Below, one piece after another: positions 19,173-26,185 of a stretch of DNA of 64,000 nucleotides (position 1 is its first letter; the number at the start of each line of letters is the position of its first letter). The DNA comes from Thiohalophilus thiocyanatoxydans (lineage in GTDB: Bacteria > Pseudomonadota > Gammaproteobacteria > UBA6429 > Thiohalophilaceae). A program made the translations under genes and the position numbers. The DNA is taken from contig NZ_SOQX01000006.1 in NCBI RefSeq assembly GCF_004366735.1, positions 1 through 64,000 on the forward strand, written 5' to 3'. The notes beneath the pieces were generated by a model, which worked only from the letters and a program-made list of their open reading frames with translations, was not told the DNA's origin and made no database searches.

Positions 19173-19604
19173 ATTTTCAAATTCTTGACTCAAAGGCGGA
19201 AGATATGACATAGCAAGAATTGCACCAAATAATATGCTTGATATTTCATTAAGAGCGGATTCATATGCTAACTCTACGATTACTCCATTGAATGGGAGTA
19301 ATATAAGGCTTAGCGCTCCAGATATAACTACGACTGTTCTCCCCCATTTTTTAAAGAAAAATAGCCCAATGCAACCGGCTAGTATTACAGCGACAAAAAT
19401 GATTAATGCACTAAAAAGAAGTAGCTCTGTATTAGATGGTTCTTCATATTCTGTATCAAAAAAACCTCCATAACCATGCCATGATACAATTTCTTGTATT
19501 TGTGGAGATTGACTATCAATACTAAATATTGAATAGGAAACACCTACTAAAGGTAAAATAAATGACAACAGAATTAATATACGAAATGTATTTTTAATGT
19601 TCAT
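19167..19604 (-). CDS. cassette gene: hypothetical membrane protein
   Basis: A 145-residue protein with about four hydrophobic segments; the first (residues 7-28) may be a signal anchor. A soluble loop of about 35 residues follows it, containing an acidic patch (FDTEYEEPSNTE). No family is recognised. ATG follows the GTTAGGT box of attC site D within 6 bases, and its stop codon lies in attC site C. It is strongly AT-rich. Like the neighbouring cassettes it has no visible promoter. Confidence 0.65.
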   Translation of the reverse strand: MNIKNTFRILILLSFILPLVGVSYSIFSIDSQSPQIQEIVSWHGYGGFFDTEYEEPSNTELLLFSALIIFVAVILAGCIGLFFFKKWGRTVVVISGALSLILLPFNGVIVELAYESALNEISSILFGAILAMSYLPPLSQEFENT

Positions 19605-19609
19605 TTTTT

Positions 19610-19669
19610 ACCTAACGTTTGAAGCCAGGCGCGCCGCTTTTTGGCGTCGCCTGGGCTGACTTGTTATGT
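19610..19669 (-). repeat. attC site D
   Basis: Read on the minus strand it runs from ACATAAC to a consensus GTTAGGT box, 60 bases. Arms AGCCcAGGCGaCGCC and GGCGCGCCTGGCT pair completely once the extra c and a are looped out, the loop being AAAAA. This is the most canonical site of the five. Confidence 0.88.
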
Positions 19670-19672
19670 TCG

Positions 19673-19745
19673 AAAAGGTGACGGAGGGATTTAATTTTGA
19701 CCAACTGGAATTATTGCTCATTTTTTAATCCCTCCGTCACCTTTT
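19673..19745. repeat. perfect 19-base inverted repeat inside an ORF-less cassette
   Basis: AAAAGGTGACGGAGGGATT at 19673-19691 recurs inverted at 19727-19745, with a 35-base loop. It begins 4 bases from attC site D. It looks like a REP/REPIN- or MITE-type palindrome that moved into, or as, a cassette. Confidence 0.85.
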
Positions 19746-19773
19746 TCCTCAGACGCGCTCCATAGCTTCGCGA

Positions 19774-19835
19774 AAACCGGGGTCAGAGCACAGTTGTTAC
19801 TAATATTAGAGATATCTGTGCTCTGACCCCGGTTT
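19774..19835. repeat. perfect 20-base inverted repeat (GGGGTCAGAGCACAG type)
   Basis: AAACCGGGGTCAGAGCACAG at 19774-19793 recurs inverted at 19816-19835 with a 22-base loop. Palindromes with a GGGGTCAGAG core are commonly seen with REP-associated transposase families in gammaproteobacteria. No transposase is present here. Confidence 0.85.
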
Positions 19836-19850
19836 AGAACTTTTCCATAT

Positions 19851-19915
19851 ATCTAACGATTTAGTTAAATGGCGCCACGCTTTAACAGCGTCCTTTTTTG
19901 AACGCATTGTTATGT
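19851..19915 (-). repeat. attC site E
   Basis: Read on the minus strand it runs from ACATAAC to a consensus GTTAGAT box, 65 bases. Arms GTTcAAA and TTTAAC pair with the single extra c, and an inner ACGCT/AGCGT stem follows. Its first TAA is the stop codon of the 19910-20293 gene. Confidence 0.78.
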
Positions 19916-20293
19916 GTAGACATTTAACTGACCTTTAATTTTGGCAATATACAGTGCTAGTGATATAGCTGAAACGATAATCACGGCATCTATTACAACT
20001 AATAAAGGTGGGAATTTTATTCCCGCCAACACATACAATAATGAATCACCAATCACCCAATATAAGAATCCAATTATTAATGCATGCAGGATAGGTTTAT
20101 TTATTTTTTGTATAAATAGTAAATAGAAAATAATGAACTCAACAACGAAACCAGCGATATACGTTCCCAAATGGAAAATTTGTGAATTTGAAATAAATCC
20201 ATCTTTCGCTAGCCATATCCCAAACGGAATGCCCGCAAGTATTTCAAATACTAATAGAAGCAAAGTAAATATCGCTATTATTTTATAATTCAC
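19910..20293 (-). CDS. cassette gene: hypothetical membrane protein with four helices
   Basis: A 127-residue protein with four predicted transmembrane segments (about 5-27, 42-62, 68-90 and 95-117) and a short polar tail. No family is recognised with confidence. The start is GTG with AGGAAA upstream. A lone attC-like ACATAAC core lies 17 bases before the start, which would make this the first cassette of the array. AT-rich like the others. Confidence 0.65.
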   Translation of the reverse strand: MNYKIIAIFTLLLLVFEILAGIPFGIWLAKDGFISNSQIFHLGTYIAGFVVEFIIFYLLFIQKINKPILHALIIGFLYWVIGDSLLYVLAGIKFPPLLVVIDAVIIVSAISLALYIAKIKGQLNVYT

Positions 20294-20316
20294 CGGACTT
20301 TCCTAAAGCACATAAC

Positions 20317-20778
20317 AGATCTTTTATGGAAATAAGGTCCCTTTAATCTTGTCCGCTTTAACAGGAAAAATTCCGTATAGACAGACACTTATCACGATTT
20401 ATCCCATTTAATGAAATCAGCAAAGGCGGAAAATATTTCCGCTTTTTTGTTATTTATTAACTGTAGCCACTCAACCCTCAACTTCCACTCAAGCCACTGA
20501 GATAATTGACAATTTTCTCAAAAAACGAGCGAAACGGCGGTGCCCTGCCAATAAGATTATACAGACCCTATACCTGCTGTTACATCTATCAAGCTTTACT
20601 GAATGTCGGCTCTGGGTCGTTTGCCGTCATAAGCGATTCCCATCTTAGACTAACAAAACCTGATCAGCTTATGAATTTCTACAAGGTGGCCAAAATGGCG
20701 CTTTATGGTCACGTACACATAAAAGGCGATGATGGGCGGCCCTTTTAAAGCGCTTTGAGCTTTTTAACTTCTTGAACT
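20317..20778. other. 462-base intergenic stretch beyond the cassette array
   Basis: This is where an attI site and a divergent integrase gene would be expected, and neither is seen. It contains a terminator-like hairpin for plus-strand transcription at 20422-20447. An 80-codon frame from TTG 20506 to 20748 has no recognisable domain and no ribosome-binding site, and is treated as chance. The last 60 bases are the 3' flank of the MFS gene. Confidence 0.4.
20422..20447 (+). terminator. rho-independent terminator-like hairpin
   Basis: AAAGGCGGAAA and TTTCCGCTTTT pair with one G-U, and the T-run TTTTTT follows on the plus strand. No plus-strand gene lies just before it, so it may be a remnant of a lost gene or stop antisense transcription through the cassettes. 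Confidence 0.55.
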
Positions 20779-22008
20779 TTAGCGCGTTTTGGTGCGGCGG
20801 GAGAGGGCGATCGCCGCGAGTATGCTGGCGATCAGGATCCCGGTGCCGATCATCCCGGCCAGCAGGTCGGTGTGCAGGCCCCGATCGAGCAGGGCGCCGA
20901 GCAGCGGCGGGCCGATTGCCGTGGAGAGGATCATGATCGCCTGCAGCAGCGCCCGGATCGCGCCCAGATGGGCCAGGCCGTAACGTTCGGCCAGCAGCGG
21001 GGTGAGGGCGCTGGAATTGAAGCCCAGCCCCAGGCCCAGCAGCGCCGGCCACAGCAACGCTGCCCAGGTGGCGTCGAACCCGGCGAGCACCGCCATGGCG
21101 GCGATCAACGGCAGCAGCGAGGGGACGAACAGGCGCGTGGCGGTGAGCCGATCCACCAGTGGCCCGGCCCCCAGCAGCCCGGCCACATGGCCGACCGCGA
21201 ACAGCGCCAGTCCCGAGGCCACCAGTTCGGTCGTCCAGCCCTTGGTCTCGGCCAGCGGGATCTGGTGAAAAAAGGCGATGGTGACCGTAAACGGCGCCGC
21301 CACGGCGGCCGGTACCAGCAGCAGGAAGCGCCAGTCCCGCACCACCTCGCGGCGTGACCAGTCGCGTGCATAGTGCGACTCCCGGCTCTCGACGGGCAGC
21401 TCGCCACCGTGGGCGCCTTTTAGCAACCAGAGCAACAGGGGCAAGAACAGCACCAGCACCACGACACTGCCCAGCAGCCAGAGCTCGCGCCAGTGCAGAT
21501 ACGCCAGTGCCGCCACGGCCGTGGCTGGGAACACCGCCTCGGCCAGCGGCAGCCCCATGGCGGCGATCGAGACCGCCTTGCCCCGCCCGCCATGAAACCG
21601 CTGGGCCATGGTGGTCAGGGCGATATGGGTCATGAGTCCCTGGCCGCCCAGGCGCAACAGGAACAGGGCCAGCAGCAACGCCACAAGGCCGTTGCTGACG
21701 CCCAGCAACAGACAGCCGGTGATCAGCAGCAACGCCGCGCCGCTCAAAAACCAGCGCAGATCGCTGCGATCGTAGAGCTTGCCCAGCCAGGTCAGCAGCA
21801 GGGCACTGGCCAGGGTCGCGCCGCCATACACCAGCCCCAGTTCGCCGTGGCCCAGATTGAAACTCTCGCGCAGCTGGGGGTTGAACAGCCCTATATAAAA
21901 GGTCTGGCCGAAACCGGAGAGCATGGCGGTCAGCAGGCCGAAGGCCAGCAAGCGCCGGTGGGCCCACAAAAAGGCAAGATAGTCGCGAGGCAGGAGGCGT
22001 TTTGGCAT
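20779..22008 (-). CDS. MFS transporter
   Basis: About 409 residues with twelve hydrophobic segments. The MFS loop-2 motif is degenerate (TWLGKLYDRSDLRW), and the first helices (GFGQTFYIGLFNPQLRESF) match the family that contains oxalate/formate and nitrate-type carriers. The substrate is unknown. The frame is open to 22065, but the internal ATG at 22008 avoids overlap with the divergent methyltransferase gene and precedes the conserved part, so it is preferred. Confidence 0.75.
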   Translation of the reverse strand: MPKRLLPRDYLAFLWAHRRLLAFGLLTAMLSGFGQTFYIGLFNPQLRESFNLGHGELGLVYGGATLASALLLTWLGKLYDRSDLRWFLSGAALLLITGCLLLGVSNGLVALLLALFLLRLGGQGLMTHIALTTMAQRFHGGRGKAVSIAAMGLPLAEAVFPATAVAALAYLHWRELWLLGSVVVLVLFLPLLLWLLKGAHGGELPVESRESHYARDWSRREVVRDWRFLLLVPAAVAAPFTVTIAFFHQIPLAETKGWTTELVASGLALFAVGHVAGLLGAGPLVDRLTATRLFVPSLLPLIAAMAVLAGFDATWAALLWPALLGLGLGFNSSALTPLLAERYGLAHLGAIRALLQAIMILSTAIGPPLLGALLDRGLHTDLLAGMIGTGILIASILAAIALSRRTKTR

Positions 22009-22063
22009 GGCGCGCAGTCTAGCAGAAAGGTCCCCCGGGTCAGGCAATGGTATACTGGCGTGC

Positions 22064-22738
22064 ATGAAAAACCGCGCTGAACTTCACGCCAATCCGGTTG
22101 CTTGCCCGTTATGCCACCATCCCGCCGAGTTCTTTTGCGCGGATCGGCGCCGGCGTTTTTTCCGTTGCCCGCAGTGCGAACTGATCAGCGCCGATCCTGG
22201 CGCGCATCTGGATAGTGCCGCAGAGAAGGCGGTCTATGATCGCCACGACAACGATCCGGCCGATCCGCGCTATCGGGCGTTTCTGGCGCAACTGTCCGAA
22301 CCGTTGCTGGCGCGGCTGAGTCCCGGTATGGCAGGGCTGGATTACGGCTGCGGCCCGGGTCCGACCCTCAGCGGCATGCTGCGCGAGGCGGGGATGGCCA
22401 TGCACGATTACGATCCGATTTATGCGCCCGATGCAACGTTGCTGGAACGCGAGTACGATTTTGTCACCTGCACCGAGGTGGTGGAGCATTTTTGTGATCC
22501 GGCCACCGCCTGGCCGCAACTGGCGGCGCGGGTGCGCCCCGGTGGCTGGCTGGGGGTGATGACCTGGCTGGTCTCGGACCCCGATCCGCAAGCCTTTCGT
22601 AGCTGGGGCTACAAGGGCGATCCGACCCATGTCAGTTTTTACCGGCCCGCCACCTTCGAGTGGCTGGGGCGGACGCTCGGATTCGAGGTCGAATTCGTGG
22701 CCCCGCGGGTGATCCTGATGCACAAACCGGCCGGCTGA
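22064..22738 (+). CDS. class I SAM-dependent methyltransferase with N-terminal zinc-ribbon motif
   Basis: A 224-residue protein. An N-terminal CPLC-x14-CPQC pair (about residues 14-36) would bind zinc. The Methyltransf_23-type domain follows, with LDYGCGPGPTLSGML as SAM loop and TEVVEHF in the acceptor motif. ATG 22064 is preferred over the upstream ATG at 22007, because the latter would overlap the divergent MFS gene. TATACT at about 22051 could be its -10 box, which would give a very short leader. The substrate is unknown. Confidence 0.75.
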   Translation: MKNRAELHANPVACPLCHHPAEFFCADRRRRFFRCPQCELISADPGAHLDSAAEKAVYDRHDNDPADPRYRAFLAQLSEPLLARLSPGMAGLDYGCGPGPTLSGMLREAGMAMHDYDPIYAPDATLLEREYDFVTCTEVVEHFCDPATAWPQLAARVRPGGWLGVMTWLVSDPDPQAFRSWGYKGDPTHVSFYRPATFEWLGRTLGFEVEFVAPRVILMHKPAG

Positions 22739-22769
22739 TGTGGTAACATTATTTGCCTGACGTAAAGAC

Positions 22770-22797
22770 AAAGGGCCGCGGGCCCTTTTTGTTTTTT
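22770..22797 (+). terminator. rho-independent terminator
   Basis: AAAGGGCC and GGCCCTTT form an 8-base-pair stem with a GCG loop, followed by TTTTTGTTTTTT. It ends the methyltransferase transcript just before the SRP RNA gene. Confidence 0.9.
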
Positions 22798-22821
22798 GCA
22801 GGCCATTTTCAGTTCAATGGC

Positions 22822-22928
22822 AGCTTGTGCCGGTCCCCCCGCGACGACAAGCCGTGAACCCGGTCAGGCCCGGAAGGGAGCAGCCGTAGCGGTGGACTCG
22901 GGCGCCGGGGTGTGGCTGGTACGAGCTG
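22822..22928 (+). ncRNA. ffs: 4.5S signal recognition particle RNA
   Basis: The invariant SRP RNA core is present: GGTCAGGCCCGGAAGGGAGC, then AGCCGTAGCGG, which contains the GGAA tetraloop and the asymmetric internal loop that bind Ffh. The flanks AGCTTGTGCCGG and CTGGTACGAGCT close the long stem. At about 107 bases it is the short bacterial form. It lies upstream of dnaX, a common gammaproteobacterial neighbourhood. Confidence 0.93.
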
Positions 22929-22941
22929 TCACCCTCTCTCA

Positions 22942-23114
22942 GTGACGAGGGACGAGGTACGAGTGACGAGGAAGATCAAAAGCCCTCCCCATGGGTTGTA
23001 GGAGCGGCTGTGCCGCGACCGGCCTTGCCAGTGCGCACGGGGGGCGCGCCGCAGGCGCTCCTACCGGCCACTGGCCTTGCGGTTTTCCTCGTACCTCGTT
23101 ACTCGTCCCTCGGC
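22942..23114. repeat. family C dyad repeat with a nested REP-like palindrome
   Basis: The left arm at 22942-22973, built of GACGAGG-type heptads, is repeated inverted at 23084-23114. Inside, GTAGGAGCG at 22998 and GCGCTCCTAC ending at 23064 form a second, REP-like inverted pair. The outer arms recur at 53450-53645. It fills the gap between the SRP RNA and dnaX. Confidence 0.8.
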
Positions 23115-23196
23115 CCTTTGTTCCGATTGATGCACCGCCTCCCGCGGACAGGTAGAATGGCCTTTCCATGACGCTTCGGATGGGTTCGGAAAAAAC

Positions 23197-24795
23197 ATGA
23201 GTTATCAGGTCCTGGCACGCAAATGGCGGCCGCGCACGTTTGACAAGCTGGCGGGGCAGGAGCATGTCTCGCGGGCGTTGATCAATGCGCTGGATAACGA
23301 TCGCGTGCATCATGCCTTCCTGTTTACCGGTACCCGCGGTGTGGGCAAGACCACCATTGCGCGCATCTTCGCCAAGTCGCTCAATTGCGAGCAGGGGGTC
23401 AGCTCGCAGCCTTGCGGCGTGTGCAGCGCCTGTACCGAGATCGACGAAGGCCGCTTTGTGGATCTGCTGGAGGTGGATGCCGCCTCGCGCACCAAGGTGG
23501 AGGACACCCGCGATCTGCTGGACAACGTGCAGTACGCGCCGACCCGGGGTCGTTACAAGGTGTACCTGATCGACGAGGTACACATGCTCACCAATCACAG
23601 CTTCAATGCACTGCTCAAGACCCTGGAAGAGCCGCCGCCGCATGTGAAGTTCCTGCTCGCCACCACCGATCCGCAAAAACTGCCGGTGACCATTTTATCC
23701 CGCTGTTTGCAGTTCAACCTGCGTCGCCTGCCGGCGGAGTTGATCCTGAGTTATCTGGAAAGCGTATTGCAGGAAGAGGGTATCGAGTTTGAAACCCCGG
23801 CGCTGCAGCAACTGGCACGGGCCGCCGACGGCAGCATGCGCGATGCGCTGAGTGTACTGGATCAGGCCATTGCCTACGGCGGGGGCACGGTGCGCGAGGC
23901 GGATGTGCGCGCCATGCTCGGCAAGCTCGATCAGCAGCCGGTCACCGCGCTGCTGGATGCGCTGGCCGAGGGCGACGGCCAAAAAGTCCTGGCCATCGTC
24001 GAACAGGCGATGGATCTTATTCCGGATTACAATGAAGTGCTGGTCGAGTTGATCAACGTGTTGCATTCGCTGGCGCTGTTGCAGCAGTTGCCGGAGGCGT
24101 ACCATGAGGGGATGGGCGATCAGCCGACGCTGCAGGCGCTGGCGCAGAAATTGAGCGCGGAAGATGTTCAGCTCTATTACCAGATCGCCCTCAACGGGCG
24201 GCGCGATCTGCCCCTGGCGCCGGATCCGCGCAGCGGTCTGGAGATGGTACTGTTGCGCATGCTGGCGTTTCGGCCGCTGCCGGCGGCGGACAGCGGGGGG
24301 ACACCTTCGGCAAAAAAGCCTGAGGCGGACGCGAAGCGTCCGCAACCCGACAGCGTAAAAAGTGAACCGCCGCCGGTCGCGGCCGCCGCGCCGGTTGAAC
24401 CGGCGCCGCAACCCGCCCGGGACTGGTCGACGATTGTCGCCGGCCTGTCGCTGGGCGGCGCGGTCAAACAACTGGCCGCCCATTCGGTGCTGCTCGGCCA
24501 TGAGGGTAACCGGATAAAACTGGCGCTGGATCAAGGCGGTGCGCCGCTGTATACCAAAGAGCGCGAAGCACAGTTACAACAACAGCTGAGTGACTATTTT
24601 GGTCAACCGGTTAAACTGACCATTGAAGTGCGCCAGGTGGAGGGGGCGGAGACCCCGGCACGCCGCGAGGCGCGCGAACGTGACGAGCGGCAGAGCGCCG
24701 CGGTGGCGGCGATTGAAAACGACGCCAATGTGAAAAACCTGATTGAGACCTTCGATGCCCGGATCAATACGGGCAGCGTGGAACCAATCGATTAA
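23197..24795 (+). CDS. dnaX: DNA polymerase III subunits tau and gamma
   Basis: A 532-residue clamp-loader ATPase (tau form; the E. coli protein has 643). Walker A is GTRGVGKTT, the zinc module is C-x8-CGVCSAC, Walker B is LIDEVHML and the sensor follows near ILSRC. Domain III runs to about residue 365; a Pro/Ala-rich linker (about 365-410) and a shortened C-terminal tau part follow. A -1 frameshift signal at 24295-24343 would yield a gamma subunit of 375 residues that stops right after domain III. It is followed by ebfC and recR, as in many gammaproteobacteria. Confidence 0.95.
   Translation: MSYQVLARKWRPRTFDKLAGQEHVSRALINALDNDRVHHAFLFTGTRGVGKTTIARIFAKSLNCEQGVSSQPCGVCSACTEIDEGRFVDLLEVDAASRTKVEDTRDLLDNVQYAPTRGRYKVYLIDEVHMLTNHSFNALLKTLEEPPPHVKFLLATTDPQKLPVTILSRCLQFNLRRLPAELILSYLESVLQEEGIEFETPALQQLARAADGSMRDALSVLDQAIAYGGGTVREADVRAMLGKLDQQPVTALLDALAEGDGQKVLAIVEQAMDLIPDYNEVLVELINVLHSLALLQQLPEAYHEGMGDQPTLQALAQKLSAEDVQLYYQIALNGRRDLPLAPDPRSGLEMVLLRMLAFRPLPAADSGGTPSAKKPEADAKRPQPDSVKSEPPPVAAAAPVEPAPQPARDWSTIVAGLSLGGAVKQLAAHSVLLGHEGNRIKLALDQGGAPLYTKEREAQLQQQLSDYFGQPVKLTIEVRQVEGAETPARREARERDERQSAAVAAIENDANVKNLIETFDARINTGSVEPID
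24295..24343 (+). promoter_or_regulatory. programmed -1 ribosomal frameshift signal in dnaX
   Basis: The slippery heptamer A AAA AAG (24312-24318) is in the correct zero-frame phase. A GGGGGG run (24295-24300), 11 bases before it, can act as the internal Shine-Dalgarno-like stimulator. Six bases after it comes a perfect 8-base-pair hairpin, GCGGACGC-GAA-GCGTCCGC (24325-24343). In the -1 frame GCC is read once and TGA follows at 24321-24323. This copies the layout of the E. coli dnaX signal. Confidence 0.88.
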
Positions 24796-24823
24796 AGCGA
24801 CAGCATGAGTTGAGGTAAATATT

Positions 24824-25147
24824 ATGAAAGGTGGATTAGGCAATCTGATGAAACAGGCCCAGCAGATGCAGGCCGACATGCAAAAGGCCCAGGAAGAGAT
24901 GGCCAAGATCGAAGTGACCGGTCAGTCCGGCGGCGGCATGGTCAAGGTCACCATGACCTGCAAGCATGACGTCAAGCGCGTCGAGATCGATGACAGCCTG
25001 GTGGGTGACGACAAGGAGATGCTCGAGGATCTGGTGGCCGCGGCCATGAACGATGCCGTACGCCAGGTGGAAAAAACCGTCCAGGAGAAGTTTTCCGGCA
25101 TGACCGACGGCATGAACCTCCCGGAAGGGTTCAAGCTGCCATTTTAG
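24824..25147 (+). CDS. ebfC: YbaB/EbfC-family nucleoid-associated protein
   Basis: A 107-residue DNA-binding protein of normal family length. The N-terminal helix is rich in Gln/Met ([18 protein letters not shown]), then comes the beta core [24 protein letters not shown] and the C-terminal helix. It forms dimers with helical arms that grip DNA. It lies 28 bases after dnaX and most likely belongs to the same operon, upstream of recR. Confidence 0.92.
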   Translation: MKGGLGNLMKQAQQMQADMQKAQEEMAKIEVTGQSGGGMVKVTMTCKHDVKRVEIDDSLVGDDKEMLEDLVAAAMNDAVRQVEKTVQEKFSGMTDGMNLPEGFKLPF

Positions 25148-25151
25148 ATTG

Positions 25152-25320
25152 TTAATAGTAATCTCGCGAAGATGCAGAGACGTTTATACCCGTTGTTGGG
25201 GTGCAAAGAAAACAAGAGATTGAGTGTTTGAAAAGCGCCAGACCTGTCTGGGCGGCACAAGCACTGAATAACTCAGAACTTTACCCTTCCGATTCTTTGC
25301 GCCTTTGCGGCTCTGCGAGA
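25152..25320. repeat. dyad repeat of the CGCAGAG type (family B variant)
   Basis: Arms TCTCGCgAAGatGCAGAGACG near 25160 and CTTTGCGGCTCTGCGAGA ending near 25320 are imperfect inverted copies. An inner module around 25176-25203 (GACGTTTATACCCGTTG and on) recurs at 43758. It fills the gap between ebfC and recR. Confidence 0.65.
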
Positions 25321-25340
25321 ATTATTCAGGATAATTTTTC

Positions 25341-25940
25341 ATGTCCTTTAGTCCCCTGATCAACCAGCTCATCGAGGCGCTGCGCTGTCTGCCCGGCGTG
25401 GGGCCGAAGTCGGCGCAACGCATGGCGTTTTATCTGCTGGATCGGGAGCGCGAGGGGGGACGTCACCTGGCGAACACGCTGCTGGAGGCAATCGAGAAGG
25501 TCGGCCATTGCGAGCAGTGCCGGAATCTGAGCGAGACGCCGGTGTGCCAGTTGTGTGCCAGCGACAGCCGGGATCGCAGCCTGTTATGTATCGTTGAAAC
25601 ACCGGCCGATGTGCACGCCATTGCCCAGGCGACCGAATACAAGGGATTGTTTTTCGTGCTGATGGGGCACCTGTCGCCGCTGGACGGCATCGGGCCGCTG
25701 GATATCGGTCTGGACAAACTGGGTGAACGGCTGGACAGCGGCGAGATCAGCGAGGTGATCCTGGCCACCAACGCTACGGTTGAAGGTGAAGCCACCGCCC
25801 ACTACATTGCCGAGATGGCGGCCCGGCGCGAGGGGATCAACGTCTCGCGCATCGCCCAGGGCGTGCCCATGGGCGGGGAGCTGGAGTATGTCAATAGCAG
25901 TACCCTGTCCAGAGCGTTTCTGGAGCGCCATCGACTCTAA
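25341..25940 (+). CDS. recR: recombination mediator RecR
   Basis: A 199-residue protein of standard length. It has an N-terminal helix-hairpin-helix ([14 protein letters not shown]), the four-cysteine zinc finger [16 protein letters not shown], a Toprim domain (ESSE-type core [16 protein letters not shown], then [11 protein letters not shown]) and the C-terminal Walker-B-like end. With RecO it loads RecA on gapped DNA. Its TAA stop is the first base triplet of the terminal repeat of the adjacent MITE-like element. Confidence 0.95.
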   Translation: MSFSPLINQLIEALRCLPGVGPKSAQRMAFYLLDREREGGRHLANTLLEAIEKVGHCEQCRNLSETPVCQLCASDSRDRSLLCIVETPADVHAIAQATEYKGLFFVLMGHLSPLDGIGPLDIGLDKLGERLDSGEISEVILATNATVEGEATAHYIAEMAARREGINVSRIAQGVPMGGELEYVNSSTLSRAFLERHRL

Positions 25941-26099
25941 ATAAGTGTTCCGAATACCAGATCATTTTGTTCAAAAGATTGTTTCGCGAAGTTTATGCCC
26001 CACAGGGGTGCTCGCAATGACCAAAAATAGAGAGGTCATTGCGAGGAACAACGTGACGAAGCAATCTCTCTGTACTGGTATTCGGAACATCTATTTAGG
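25937..26099. repeat. complete MITE-like element (family A)
   Basis: The ends are inverted copies: CTAAATAAGTGTTCCGAATA plus CCAG on the left, and the same with two changes inverted on the right, ending CTATTTAG. Inside is a second dyad TCGCAATGACC/GGTCATTGCGA. About 163 bases with no ORF. The window's first 96 bases are the right end of another copy. The left end overlaps the recR stop codon. Confidence 0.8.
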
Positions 26100-26185
26100 T
26101 CAGATGACCGAATACGTTTGCTGAAATCGTTTTTACATTCTGTTTATTTCTCTGCGATCTCAGTGCTCTCTGTGGTAATTATTAT

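Larger units (their letters stand above)
18136..20316 (-). mobile_element. integron cassette array without integrase (CALIN)
   Basis: Five attC sites (18136-18216, 18607-18663, 19071-19172, 19610-19669, 19851-19915) lie between small minus-strand ORFs. Each site has outer core boxes of the YAAC/GTTA type and an inner inverted repeat in which the left arm carries an unpaired C, the strand-marking base of true attC sites. Four ORFs lie one per cassette, with stops inside or next to the following site; the ORFs at 18658 and 19167 start within about 6 bases of the preceding site. The segment is clearly AT-richer than its surroundings. The array would end near a lone ACATAAC at 20310-20316. No intI gene is visible, so the array is integrase-less or a detached piece. 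Confidence 0.85.

Noticed and set aside
20506-20748. 80-codon plus-strand frame beside the cassette array, considered as an integrase remnant
   Set aside because: TTG start without a ribosome-binding site and no resemblance to tyrosine recombinase motifs.
20669-21967. 432-codon open frame on the minus strand
   Set aside because: It overlaps the MFS gene in another frame; its composition (Arg, Gly, Ala-rich) and lack of motifs mark it as a shadow of a GC-rich gene.
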